Source: Deltaproteobacteria bacterium
GTDB taxonomy: Bacteria; Desulfobacterota; Binatia; HRBIN30; JACQVA1
Length of the DNA stretch: 64,000 nt
Direction of reading: 5' to 3'
Assembly (NCBI GenBank): GCA_016178705.1
Contig: JACOST010000030.1
Location: 409,167 to 473,166 of the forward strand
Shown here piece after piece: positions 37,518-47,035 of this stretch. The first letter of the stretch is position 1, and each line of letters starts with the position of its first letter. The notes beneath the pieces were generated by a model. It saw nothing but the letters and a program-made list of their open reading frames with translations. It had not been told where the DNA came from and made no database searches. The translations under genes and the position numbers were made by a program.

Positions 37518-37979
37518 ATGCCTGTCATTGTGCTCTCTCGCTACCGGGCTCGCGGCGTCCTTGCGAGATTGGTGCAGCGTCGCGCATTGCGGCTGCTGAA
37601 GACTCTCGACGAGGCGGACGCCGTGCTGACGATCTCGCTGGTGGATGACGCGGAGATGCAACGACTCAATCGCGAGTACCGTGGCAAGGATCGGCCGACG
37701 GACGTGCTCGCGTTCGCGATGCGCGAGGGGCGACGCGTGGCCGGCGACGAGGCGCAACTTGGCGATGTGGCGATTTCGCTCGCCACCGCTGCGCGCCAAG
37801 CGACTGATCGCCGTATCGCGCTCGCGGATGAAGTCACGACGTTGCTGGTTCACGGAGTGCTGCATCTGCTCGGCTATGATCACGAACGCTCACCCGTCGA
37901 GGCCCGGCGGATGTTTCGCAAACAGCGGGAGCTGCTACAGTCGGTGGGGTCTGCCCCAGCGAGAAAGCGAGGACACTGA
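37518..37979 (+). CDS. ybeY: Endoribonuclease YbeY (16S rRNA maturation)
   Basis: A 153-residue zinc endoribonuclease involved in 16S rRNA 3' end processing. The metal site is HGVLHLLGYDH (His112, His116, His122), preceded by REYRGKDRPTDVLAFAM. Normally directly downstream of phoH; here a toxin-antitoxin pair lies between. The start codon of the next gene overlaps its stop (TGATG). Confidence 0.93.
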   Translation: MPVIVLSRYRARGVLARLVQRRALRLLKTLDEADAVLTISLVDDAEMQRLNREYRGKDRPTDVLAFAMREGRRVAGDEAQLGDVAISLATAARQATDRRIALADEVTTLLVHGVLHLLGYDHERSPVEARRMFRKQRELLQSVGSAPARKRGH

Positions 37980-38452
37980 TGCCTGCCATCATGCCTGCAA
38001 TGGCCAGTATGCTGATCACCTCCGCCCTATTCTTCGCCGTTGCCGCCACCGCGCGCGCAGCGTCACTGCCCGCCGACGTGCAAGGCGCACTGAAGACGCA
38101 GAGCGAGATCTACATCGCCACGCGTCGCGCCGACGGCGCGCGGAGCGCGGCCGTGCCGGTGTGGTTCTGGTGGGACGCGGACAACCAAATCCTCTACACC
38201 AGCACCTCGCCCGACGCGCACAAGGTCAAACGCATCCGCAAAGGCAGCCCTGTGTTTGTCGCAGTGCAAGGCAAAGACGGTCCGTTCTTCGAAGGCACGG
38301 CGGAGATCGTCACCGATCCACAGCTCGTCGAGCGCATCGGCAACGGCTATTCCGACAAGTACTGGGTCGCATGGCTCGGGCTCTTCCGCCCGCGTGCCTC
38401 GCGCGTCAGCGCCGGGAAGACGGTGGTGATGAAGATAGTCCTCAAACCGTAG
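37979..38452 (+). CDS. Exported PNPOx/split-barrel flavin-fold protein
   Basis: A 157-residue protein of the pyridoxamine-phosphate-oxidase-like split-barrel fold (FMN- or F420-binding). The pattern ALKTQSEIYIATRRADGARSAAVPVWFWW, then LYTSTSPDAHKVKRIRKGSPVFVAVQG and GPFFEGTAEIVTD, is typical. It carries an apparent N-terminal signal peptide (MLITSALFFAVAATARA), unusual for this cytosolic fold. No twin-arginine is present. Start overlaps ybeY by 1 bp. Cofactor and function are unknown. Confidence 0.75.
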   Translation: MPAIMPAMASMLITSALFFAVAATARAASLPADVQGALKTQSEIYIATRRADGARSAAVPVWFWWDADNQILYTSTSPDAHKVKRIRKGSPVFVAVQGKDGPFFEGTAEIVTDPQLVERIGNGYSDKYWVAWLGLFRPRASRVSAGKTVVMKIVLKP

Positions 38453-38479
38453 AGACGCCTCCGCGGGGCGCCTCGGGCA

Positions 38480-39562
38480 TCACGGCGCGAGATCCAACAG
38501 CTCCTTGAAGCCCGACGGCGCGTGCGGGCCGATGACGAGTTGTTCGAGGATGCCGATGCCGCGGCGTTTACCTAGCGTCGCTTCGCACACCGCCTGAATG
38601 TGCAGGTAGAGCGGTACCGACGGATCGATGTCCTTCAGCGCCCACGACTCGCCGCCGACCTCGTGTTCGCCCAGCCACATCCCGTGGCCCCACTGCGGAT
38701 GCTGATAGCCGAGGCCGATCATGTAGAAGTTGTAGAGCGGCGTGAGGTTGATCTGCAGCTCTTCACCCGAGCGCCGACGCAGCATGATCTCCGCGCGCTT
38801 CGCGTGGCGCGTTCCCGACTGCCACTCGATGCGGTAGCCCACGGACTGCATCGTCTCCACCTCGCCGCCGACCGGCGCCATCATTCCCGCCTGATGCCAG
38901 CGGGCGCCGTCGGCTTCGTCGTTGACATCGAAGTGGGTGCAGAGATCCTCGAAGTTCACCGGCGACCACAGCCAGAAGAATTGAAACGCCGCCGGCGCGG
39001 CGGTTTCGCGTTCGCCGACTGGGCGAACACCCCACGAGCGATCGCGCGAGCCCCAGAACTTATCCGGCGCGACACGAATGGTCTCGCCGGCGACGGTGAG
39101 GGTGCCTTCAACGCTCACGTGCTGAGTCAGCCGCGTGTAGTCCATGAACACGCGACCGTTGATGCGGCGGAAGAAGCGCGGCTCCTCCAACACCGGCGCG
39201 CGCGCGGTGAAGACCAGGTCGCCGCTGATCTCCCACGGATTCGGCTGCACGACCAGACGCACCCTGCGCAACGGCTCGACGACCTCGACGGCGATCGGTC
39301 CCACTGCCGTCTGCATCCGATCCGCCGGCGCCCGCCCCGATGCGCGGACGACGTACTGCCGGCCGCGATGCACGACATTGAACGCGGCATCGATCACCTG
39401 GCGATTGGGATACACTCCCATCGCTGCAGCGAAGTACACGCTGCCGTCACGCGCATAGCCGTTGAAGAAGAACCGATCGTAAAAGTTGCGGTCGCTGGTG
39501 CCGACATACGCAATCGGCTCCGGGGTTTGATGAATGAGATAGTCATCCGCGCGCGTCAGCAT
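38480..39562 (-). CDS. Protein of unknown function, possibly lipocalin/CrtC-like fold
   Basis: A 360-residue protein from the ATG at 39562 (start MLTRADDYLIHQ; an upstream start at 39616 is weaker). The all-beta pattern, with DRFFFNGYARDGSVYFAAAMGVYPN at the N-terminus and FWGSRDRSWGVRPVGE in the middle, resembles proteins of the carotenoid hydratase CrtC/AttH-like group by eye. No signal peptide. Similar proteins occur in lipid- and steroid-degrading bacteria, but this is recollection. It is convergent with the flavin-fold gene. Confidence 0.55.
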   Translation of the reverse strand: MLTRADDYLIHQTPEPIAYVGTSDRNFYDRFFFNGYARDGSVYFAAAMGVYPNRQVIDAAFNVVHRGRQYVVRASGRAPADRMQTAVGPIAVEVVEPLRRVRLVVQPNPWEISGDLVFTARAPVLEEPRFFRRINGRVFMDYTRLTQHVSVEGTLTVAGETIRVAPDKFWGSRDRSWGVRPVGERETAAPAAFQFFWLWSPVNFEDLCTHFDVNDEADGARWHQAGMMAPVGGEVETMQSVGYRIEWQSGTRHAKRAEIMLRRRSGEELQINLTPLYNFYMIGLGYQHPQWGHGMWLGEHEVGGESWALKDIDPSVPLYLHIQAVCEATLGKRRGIGILEQLVIGPHAPSGFKELLDLAP

Positions 39563-39637
39563 GGTGCGTCCTCCGACCGTCCGAGCACAAAGCGCAGAGC
39601 CGAGGCGGCGAGTCAATGATCGCCGTCACACGGCCGA

Positions 39638-39861
39638 TCAAAGGAGTTTGCGCAGATCATCTCGCGTGAGGCCGGCCTGTCTGAGAATGGACCGCAGCGT
39701 GTCCGGATGAAGGTCTCTTCGGTGGAAGGGCACAGTGACCGGAGTCGAGCGCTGCGGGTGAATCAATCGGTAGTGGCTGCCGGTAACGTGGTCGATCACG
39801 AAGCCGGCGCGCAGCAGCGCGCGCACGAGGCGAGCGCCGGAGACTGGTGGAGTTTGCTCAC
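39638..39861 (-). pseudogene. hicA: hicA toxin, apparently frameshifted near its start
   Basis: The HicA core is intact in one frame: PPVSGARLVRALLRAGFVIDHVTGSHYRLIHP, with the catalytic GSH, ending DDLRKLL. The expected start, a GTG at 39861-39859 overlapping the hicB stop, opens a different frame (MSKL), which ends after about 20 codons. One base lost at about 39850-39849 would rejoin MSKL to PPVSG. As read, only a GTG at 39826 could start a shortened protein. Either a real inactivation or a sequencing error. Confidence 0.6.
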
Positions 39862-40121
39862 ACCGCCTTGCGCGTCACAGCCAATTGTTCAGTACGCCGA
39901 GCTGGTGCTGACGCGCGAGTCCGGCGCGAGCTCGGCGCGAGATAGCACTCGATCGCGTCGCGGACCATCGCGCGAGCTTCGTCGAGCGTGTCGCCTTCCG
40001 TAATGCATCCCGGCAACGCTGGCACGGTAACCGTGTAGCCGCCTCCGGGCTGTGGGTGGAAGTGTACGGCATAGGTCTGCACGGTTTCCCTGCGACTCTT
40101 TGCGATGCGACGGCTGGCCAT
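39858..40121 (-). CDS. hicB: HicB-type antitoxin
   Basis: An 87-residue partial-RNase-H-fold antitoxin. The signature YTVTVPALPGCITEGDTLDEARAMVRDAIECYL is the HicB domain. It is followed by a basic tail (SSRRTRASAPARRTEQ). The order hicB-hicA and the GTGA overlap with the hicA start are typical. The TTGACG near 40157 on the minus strand may be its promoter. Confidence 0.85.
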   Translation of the reverse strand: MASRRIAKSRRETVQTYAVHFHPQPGGGYTVTVPALPGCITEGDTLDEARAMVRDAIECYLAPSSRRTRASAPARRTEQLAVTRKAV

Positions 40122-40238
40122 GGGTGAGAGAGTACGGAACTAGATACCACTACGTCAAGCAAACCCACGAGGCTGCAGCGACGCGTGTACGCGATGCGTT
40201 TCCCTTCACGCACCCGTTCAGTTCGCTGAGGCCGTTGT

Positions 40239-40703
40239 TCAAGTGCTCACTCTGAAAACCGCATCCGATCCGAACGCTTTCTGCAGTCGAGCAGTCAACT
40301 CGTCGAGAACGTCGCGGCCGAACGGCGTGTGACGGAAGGTGAGCCATTCCATCACCACAACCTCCACCAAATCCGGCTTCCTATCCGTCGAGGCCGATAC
40401 TTGGATAGAACGTGCGTGCCCGTCTTCGTTGCGATCCCACCCTCGAAAACATCTCACCAAAATAGAAGGATCCGGTTTGGCAGAGCATTCAAGGCCGTGG
40501 CGCTCAGCGACCTCGCTCACGATCTTCACAACCGTGCCTGTCTCCCGCGTCGACACACTAACGCGCTCGCTCGATTCTTCAAGTCCCGGGAGAGCAGAGA
40601 CATGAATCGTCGTCCTCGCTACTGGATCGCAACCTGCCAGGAACGACGTCACGATGACGGCGCACATGCCAACGATTGCGGCCCGTGAGCACTGTCGGTC
40701 CAT
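40239..40703 (-). CDS. Small lipoprotein of unknown function
   Basis: A 154-residue protein with a lipoprotein signal peptide: basic N-terminus, hydrophobic AAIVGMCAVIVTSF and lipobox LAGC. The rest has no family I recognise. Codon use and GC content are lower than the window average, suggesting recent acquisition. It lies 6 bp after another (broken) lipoprotein gene, so the two were an operon. Confidence 0.65.
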   Translation of the reverse strand: MDRQCSRAAIVGMCAVIVTSFLAGCDPVARTTIHVSALPGLEESSERVSVSTRETGTVVKIVSEVAERHGLECSAKPDPSILVRCFRGWDRNEDGHARSIQVSASTDRKPDLVEVVVMEWLTFRHTPFGRDVLDELTARLQKAFGSDAVFRVST

Positions 40704-40709
40704 GACGGA

Positions 40710-41427
40710 CTAACGAGAATTGGACGCCTGCTTGGATTCGACAAGCCGCCAGACTCCGGCTTCCAACTCGACTGTCACCGTGTCTAGGGTGATATCCTCC
40801 CCAGTTTGCGGGTCGACGCGAGTTCGAAGAACCTGCAGCGTCGTGCTTCCCAGCCAGCGAATGGGACCAGGACTCCAATCTGTTGGTTCGATCGACCAGA
40901 CTTTTTCAAGGGCATCGGCACGGACCAGCCACAGCGAAAGACGGTTGGGGTTGTACCCTGCAGTGAGATCGGCAGAAGCTACGGCGAGATAGTTGGCGTC
41001 CGGCGATGGTATCGGAACGCCATCCACAAAGGCCCGCTTGCCGCTCGCGGCATTGATCAACAGGATCGAACTACCTTCATAATATTGGACCCAAAGTACG
41101 TGGTACCTCGGACGCGCTAGAGTGCCCAGGTACCGGAACAGCCCCCCTTCCTCTTCGGGCGCGTCTTCGTCTGCGACACAAGTCTGATCGCGAGAAGCGA
41201 GTCGGAAGCAGATCTCACCATTCCGACGATCGACCCAACTTCCGACCGAGTAGTTGTTGCGTCTCTACCACTTGAGCACAACGACCGTAGTCGTATTTCA
41301 GAATCGTGCGACACACGGCGGGTTGACGGACTGGATCCATCGGGGTTGGCAAGGTCGATAGGCCGTTTATGCAGGCTCCTAGACCAACAATCGCAAACAG
41401 GGGACATGTGCGAACAAGGAACGTCAC
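40710..41427 (-). pseudogene. Lipoprotein gene broken by a frameshift
   Basis: The N-terminus from the GTG at 41427 reads as a lipoprotein (MTFLVRTCPLFAIVGLGAC, lipobox GLGAC) and continues to YDYGRCAQVVET. Its frame stops at 41215. The continuing coding signal is in another frame: NNYSVGSWVDRRNGEICFRLASR through to the end at 40710 (RLVESKQASNSR). The shift lies between about 41264 and 41215, and one extra base near 41259-41261 would explain it. The GTG overlaps the preceding small gene's stop (GTGA). No family recognised. Either a pseudogene or a sequencing error. Confidence 0.6.
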
Positions 41428-41636
41428 TTCGAGTTCCGACGACCCGCGACCCGCGACTCTGATGGCCACGGTACGCCGCGTTCCGCCAAGACTTCGCGAT
41501 ACGCGATTGCGCCTTCCTTGTGCAAAGCGTTGCCGAAATCGCGTAGGCGTTCGACGATGACTTCGGTTGGGAGCGAGCGGAAGCGCTCTATTTGCTTTGC
41601 AACGGTCCCGAAGTGTCTGTCACGCTTACTCACCAC
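41424..41636 (-). CDS. Small protein of unknown function
   Basis: A 70-residue protein (KQIERFRSLPTEVIVERLRDFGNAL...), likely helical. It is coupled by a GTGA overlap to the broken lipoprotein gene and has the same low-GC, AT-richer codon use as its neighbours. No known family. A real gene is likely because of the overlap, but the start among the two GTGs is uncertain. Confidence 0.5.
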   Translation of the reverse strand: MVSKRDRHFGTVAKQIERFRSLPTEVIVERLRDFGNALHKEGAIAYREVLAERGVPWPSESRVAGRRNSK

Positions 41637-41774
41637 CTCACGACATCCGATTGCTTGCTGGCCAGCTTGGCATTCCCATAGAATCAGACAACCCTTGCAA
41701 GTTCTCGAAGCCTAGCACGCAGAGCAATGACGTCGTCAAGCGTCCGTCGCGTTCTTTCAGTCCGCTGAGTGGAT

Positions 41775-42695
41775 TCACGTCCCCGCACACAACCCCAGCG
41801 CACGCTCCACCGTCGGAATTCCTGGGCGACCGCCAAGGCGTTCGCACTTGAGCGCCGCGGCGGCGGCGGCGAAGCGGAGGGTGTGCTCGATTGGCCACTC
41901 TTGCAGTAGGCCGTGGATGCAGCCGGCGTGGAAGATGTCCCCCGCGCCGGTGGTGTCGACCACCGGCACGCGGAACGACGGGACGTAGTGCAGGTGTCCG
42001 CGCACCAATGCCAGCGCGCCGCCGGCGCCGAGGGTGACGCCGACGAACCATGGCCCCATGGTTGCGGCCTTGCGCAGCGCCGCGCGCAGCTCGCCGATGC
42101 CGGTGAGTTTTGGAAGCACGTCGGCCGATGCGATCAAGACGTCCGTGAGGCGAAGCAGCTCTTCAACTCCCGGTCCCGGTCCGTCGATGTCGAGCACGGT
42201 GATGACGCCGGCAGCCCTCGCCCACCGCGCCGCTTGAATCGTCGCGGGCAGATCGTAGGCGTCCATCAGTAACACTCGACCACTGGTGAGCGATGCGCGT
42301 TCGATTTCATCCGGACGCAGCGCCAGGGCGTCCGGTCGCTGCCACACCACCGCGCGCTCGCCGGTAATCTGATCGATCAGAATCATCGAGACGTGATGTC
42401 CGACCCCGGCGCGAGTGCGGCAGGCGCTGAGGTTGATGCCCTCGTGTTCGAGCGATGCGCGCGACGTGGCGCCGTCGGCATCGTCACCGAAGCAGCCGAC
42501 GTACGCGGTTTCCGCGCCCCAGCGTTGCAACGCGACCAGCGCGGTCGGCACCTGCCCGCCGGGCTGACGTTCGTACGCGACCATGCGCTGCTTGGCATCG
42601 AGTCGCGGATGCCGAGCGACCACGCACAGGTGATCGATGGTGTTGAGACCGAAGCCGACGACGGCGAAGGGGTGCGCGTTGATAGGGGTGGTCAC
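41775..42695 (-). CDS. PfkB-family carbohydrate/nucleoside kinase
   Basis: A 306-residue ribokinase-like sugar kinase. The catalytic DTTGAGDIFHAGCIHGLL (Asp base, anion hole) and the N-terminal NTIDHLCVVARHPRLDAKQRM with GGQVPTALVALQRWG match PfkB. The start is a GTG at 42695, 3 bp after the stop of the DUF1573-like gene, placing it in an operon with that lipoprotein and the cyclase. The sugar acted on is unknown. Confidence 0.88.
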   Translation of the reverse strand: MTTPINAHPFAVVGFGLNTIDHLCVVARHPRLDAKQRMVAYERQPGGQVPTALVALQRWGAETAYVGCFGDDADGATSRASLEHEGINLSACRTRAGVGHHVSMILIDQITGERAVVWQRPDALALRPDEIERASLTSGRVLLMDAYDLPATIQAARWARAAGVITVLDIDGPGPGVEELLRLTDVLIASADVLPKLTGIGELRAALRKAATMGPWFVGVTLGAGGALALVRGHLHYVPSFRVPVVDTTGAGDIFHAGCIHGLLQEWPIEHTLRFAAAAAALKCERLGGRPGIPTVERALGLCAGT

Positions 42696-42698
42696 GTC

Positions 42699-43370
42699 TC
42701 AGTCCTTCTCCTCGTCGACTATTCCCACGACCGGCACCGTGAGCGTTGCGTGCCTACTGCTGCTGGTGATGAGCGTGACCGATTCGTTGAAGCGCCCGAT
42801 CGGCGCATCGGGCGCGATCGTCACCGCAAGGATCTTGCCGGTCGGTGTATCGAGCAAACTAGCTCGCAGCGTGCGGCCTTGGTCCGCCTGAAGCCGCAGA
42901 ATGAGCGGTCGGCCGGTGATGATCCGCGCTTCATTCTCTGCGCGCGCGCCCCGCCGCACGTGGCCGAGGTACAACGCCGGTGGATCGGCGGCCACATCGA
43001 CGGCGATGTCGCCGCGCAGCGCCAGCGTTGTCACCGGCTGCGCCGGGTCGTTGCTGTAGACCGTGATGGTGCGGCTCGTCGTCCCGAACAGACGAGCGGT
43101 GTCGCAGCGCGCCTGAATCGCGCCGCTACCACCGGCTGGAACCACACGAGGCACTGCCTCAGCGGTGCAATCGCTCGCGGTCATGAGGTTGTTGATGATG
43201 AGATCCGCGCCGCCGCTGTTGTGGAAACTGAACGCGTGCGTTGCCGGCGTGCCCTGCTCAACCGTCGCGAAGTCGTGAACGGTGGCATCGAACGAGAGGT
43301 GCGGCGCACGCGGCGTGGCCTCAGGTTCGCACTGGAGGGACAGTAGCGCGAGGCCGATGAGTAAGGGCAC
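42699..43370 (-). CDS. DUF1573-like lipoprotein
   Basis: A 223-residue protein with a short lipoprotein-like signal (LIGLALLSLQC). FDATVHDFATVEQGTPATHAFSFHNSGGADLIINNLMTASDCTA is the DUF1573/ASH-HYDIN immunoglobulin-like domain, common in exported proteins. A second beta-rich half follows. The GTG start is at 43370. It lies between the cyclase (54 bp upstream) and the kinase (3 bp downstream). Confidence 0.7.
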   Translation of the reverse strand: MPLLIGLALLSLQCEPEATPRAPHLSFDATVHDFATVEQGTPATHAFSFHNSGGADLIINNLMTASDCTAEAVPRVVPAGGSGAIQARCDTARLFGTTSRTITVYSNDPAQPVTTLALRGDIAVDVAADPPALYLGHVRRGARAENEARIITGRPLILRLQADQGRTLRASLLDTPTGKILAVTIAPDAPIGRFNESVTLITSSSRHATLTVPVVGIVDEEKD

Positions 43371-43424
43371 CCCACGTGGTGTCCCTGCGAGATGACGTCG
43401 TGCGCGAGTCAGGTGGAGGCCCCG

Positions 43425-44252
<828 letters not shown>

Positions 44253-44611
44253 CGGGCTTTGCGCACGCAGGAGCCCCTCGATACGCGGCCTTTCGATACG
44301 AAGCCTTCGGCTTCTACTCAGGACCGCTACTCGGGGAAGCGGTTTTGTTTTCGTACGTTTCAATACCTGGTCGCCCGAGTAGTGAGCTAAGCGACCTCCC
44401 CACTCGTCATACCGGCGAAAGCCGGAATCCAGGATCGAGCCCCACGCCCCCGCCTGGATACCGGCCTTCGCCGGTATGACGGACCCACCGCCGGGACTTC
44501 TTCTGCAAAGCTCGTTCATCGGGAGATTCCTCTCTCTGAGTTCCCTCTCGGTGCTCTCGGTGGTTATTTCAGATCAGGGGAAATCTCAAATGGCCGGTTT
44601 GCCAGTGGCCG
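44253..44611. other. Intergenic gap with a palindromic element
   Basis: About 360 bp between the divergent cyclase and mutS2 genes. It holds the inverted-repeat element at 44405-44481. The remaining sequence at 44253-44404 and 44482-44611 shows no gene; both promoters must be here. Confidence 0.4.
44405..44481. repeat. 77-bp inverted-repeat element (MITE/BIME-like), copy 1
   Basis: The 21-bp termini, beginning CGTCATACCGGCGAAA and ending TTCGCCGGTATGACG, are inverted repeats with one mismatch. The inner part reads GAATCCAGG ... CCTGGATA. The copy at 52526-52600 is closely similar. This is a type widely dispersed in bacterial genomes; extra copies are expected elsewhere. Confidence 0.75.
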
Positions 44612-46972
44612 GTGCGTGGATATACTCGCCGCGTGCGTCCCCGCGATCTCGACGCGCTCGAATTCGATCGAGTGCGAACTCAACTCGCAACCTTCGCGTG
44701 CTCGACCGCAGGCCAAGAAGCCTGTGGCGCCATCGCGCCGTCGAGCACGCTTGAGACGGCCTGTGCCGAACTCGATTGCACGTGGCAGTACACGTGCTGG
44801 CTCGATCGCCACGCGACCAGTCCGATCGCCGAATTTCCCGATGTGCGCCCGTCCCTGAAAAGTGCCGCACACCCCGGCTTCGTGCTCGATGCGGCGAGCT
44901 TGCTCGCCGTACGCAACGTGCTGCAGGTAGCGCAGCGCGCGCGCGGGATCCTTGGCAGACAGATCGAAGCGCTGCCGAGTCTTGCCGAGATTCCGGCGCA
45001 GTTACCGCCGCTCCCCGGCTTGCTCGGCGCGCTCGAACGCGCGCTCGACGACCACGGCGGGATCACCGACAACGCCAGCGACGAGCTGGCAGAAGTCCGC
45101 CGCACCTTGCGCCGCTTGCGTGACCAGCTCACGCGTCGGCTCGAAGACCTCGTCCAGCGGCCGACTCTGGGCGACGTGATCGCCGAACAGTACGTCACGC
45201 TGCGCAACAACCGCTTCGTCATCCCGGTCAAGGCGTCACACGCGTCGCGCATGTCTGGTGTGGTCCAAGACCGATCGGTGTCGGGCGAGACGGTGTTCAT
45301 CGAGCCCCTGTTTGCGGTCGACCTCAACAACCAATTGATGATGGCCGCGCGCGAAGAGGAGACCATCATCCGCCGCATCCTCGCCGACCTCGGTGAGCTA
45401 GTTCGCCAGGAGCTCGCCGCGCTGGTCAGTACGTTCGCCGCACTGGTGGCGCTCGACGTGCTGACGGCGAAGGCGCGCTTCGCGCAACGCTACCGCTGCA
45501 CGCAGCCGCAACTCGGTGCTGACGAAGTGCGGGTGCGAGCGGCCCGTCATCCGGTCCTGCTGTTCACTGGCCGACCGGTCACGCCGGTGGATCTGCTGAT
45601 CCCAGCGAATCAACGCACTCTGGTCATCACCGGCCCTAACACCGGCGGCAAGACCGTGGCCTTGAAAACCGTCGGCCTACTGGCGCTGATGGCGCAGAGC
45701 GGTCTGCTCATTCCTGCCGCCGAGGAGAGTTACTTGCCGTGCTTCAGCGGCGTGTACGCCGATGTCGGTGATGCGCAGAGCATCGAGCGCAACCTGTCGA
45801 CCTTCTCCGCGCACATCGCCAACCTGACCGACATCCTCGCGCATGATCTCAGTGGCGCCTTGATACTGCTCGACGAGCCGGGCGCCGGGACTGATCCAGA
45901 CGAAGGCGCGGCGCTGGCCATCGGCTTGGTGAAAACCCTCGAAGCCGCCAACGCGCGCACTGTGCTCACCACTCACGGCACGCCGGTGAAGGTGTTCGCG
46001 CTCAGTCGCGATGCCTGCGTGACGGCCGCGGTCGACTTCGATGTCGCGACGCTCACGCCGCGCTATCAGCTCAGCTATCACTCGCTAGGCGAAAGCCTGG
46101 CGCTGCCGATCGCGCAACGGCTCGGTCTGCCCGACGCCGTATTGGTGGCCGCGCGGGGCGCGCAGTCGGAGCAATCCAAAGCCTTCGGTGCCGCAGTGAC
46201 GCGCTTGGAAGAGACCCGCCGCTCCTTCGAGGCGCGGCACACCGAAGCCGCCGCGCGCGCAGATGCGTTGGCCGAGCAACAGCGCGAGAGCGAACGTTTG
46301 CTCGGCGAACTGCGCGCGCAGCGCCAGCAACGCTGGCGCGACGAATTGGCAGGGGCACGCACCTTCGTGCGCTCGGTGAAAGAGCAGGGCCGCGAGTTGC
46401 TCGCGGCATTGGAACAGGGCGCGGCAGACAAACGCCGTCTCGCCGCGTTCGTTGCCGCGCAGGAAACAGCGATCGCCGAACAAGCCGTGCACAGCCAAGT
46501 GGTCGCCGACGAACCGCTTGCGACCAGTGGACCTCCGCGCATCGGCGACACGGTTGAAGTCGGGACGCAAGGAATCACCGGCGAGTTGTTGTCCGTCAAA
46601 GGCGAACGTGCCTGGATTCAGCGTGGCAGTATGCGCTTCGAAGTACCGGCGGCGCAGTTGCGGCGCGTCGCCGCCGGTGCGCGCATCCAGCCGCCCAGCG
46701 TGTCGCTCCCAGCCGCACGCGACGGTGCGCCGACGGAGCTGACGTTGATCGGTTTACGCGCGCGCGAGGCGATTGAACGCTTGGAGACGTTTCTCGATCA
46801 CGCCACCAGCGCCCATCATGCCGCCGTGCGCGTCATCCACGGCATCGGCAGCGGTGCGCTGCGCCGCGCGGTGCATGAGTACCTCGCGGCGTCGCCCTAC
46901 TGCGATAGCTTCCGCAACGGCGAGCCGCCGGAAGGTGGCGCGGGGGTGACGGTGGTGACGTTGGCGACATAG
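44612..46972 (+). CDS. mutS2: Endonuclease MutS2
   Basis: A 786-residue MutS2. VITGPNTGGKTVALKTVG is the P-loop (about residue 340), LILLDEPGAGTDPDEGAALAIGL the Walker B with its signature helix and VLTTHGTPVKVFAL the dimer interface. The MutS core extends into a coiled region (ESERLLGELRAQRQQRW), and the last 75 residues are an Smr domain (LTLIGLRAREAIERL, RVIHGIGSGALR). Known roles are suppression of homologous recombination or rescue of collided ribosomes. Starts at 44612 or 44633 are equally possible. Confidence 0.94.
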   Translation: MRGYTRRVRPRDLDALEFDRVRTQLATFACSTAGQEACGAIAPSSTLETACAELDCTWQYTCWLDRHATSPIAEFPDVRPSLKSAAHPGFVLDAASLLAVRNVLQVAQRARGILGRQIEALPSLAEIPAQLPPLPGLLGALERALDDHGGITDNASDELAEVRRTLRRLRDQLTRRLEDLVQRPTLGDVIAEQYVTLRNNRFVIPVKASHASRMSGVVQDRSVSGETVFIEPLFAVDLNNQLMMAAREEETIIRRILADLGELVRQELAALVSTFAALVALDVLTAKARFAQRYRCTQPQLGADEVRVRAARHPVLLFTGRPVTPVDLLIPANQRTLVITGPNTGGKTVALKTVGLLALMAQSGLLIPAAEESYLPCFSGVYADVGDAQSIERNLSTFSAHIANLTDILAHDLSGALILLDEPGAGTDPDEGAALAIGLVKTLEAANARTVLTTHGTPVKVFALSRDACVTAAVDFDVATLTPRYQLSYHSLGESLALPIAQRLGLPDAVLVAARGAQSEQSKAFGAAVTRLEETRRSFEARHTEAAARADALAEQQRESERLLGELRAQRQQRWRDELAGARTFVRSVKEQGRELLAALEQGAADKRRLAAFVAAQETAIAEQAVHSQVVADEPLATSGPPRIGDTVEVGTQGITGELLSVKGERAWIQRGSMRFEVPAAQLRRVAAGARIQPPSVSLPAARDGAPTELTLIGLRAREAIERLETFLDHATSAHHAAVRVIHGIGSGALRRAVHEYLAASPYCDSFRNGEPPEGGAGVTVVTLAT

Positions 46973-47035
46973 GAGTTTTGCTCCTCACTGGCAGCGCGCG
47001 GCGATTCCCGCTACGGTGCCCGCTCTGGAGAACGA

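Noticed and set aside
41117..41407. A 96-codon minus-strand frame in the broken lipoprotein region
   Set aside because: It is in neither of the two frames that carry the lipoprotein signal and the continuing coding pattern.
44253..44519. N-terminal extension of the cyclase through the inverted-repeat element
   Set aside because: The extension translates the repeat (IPAKAGIQ-type text seen in many genomes) and hides the signal peptide that begins near 44252.
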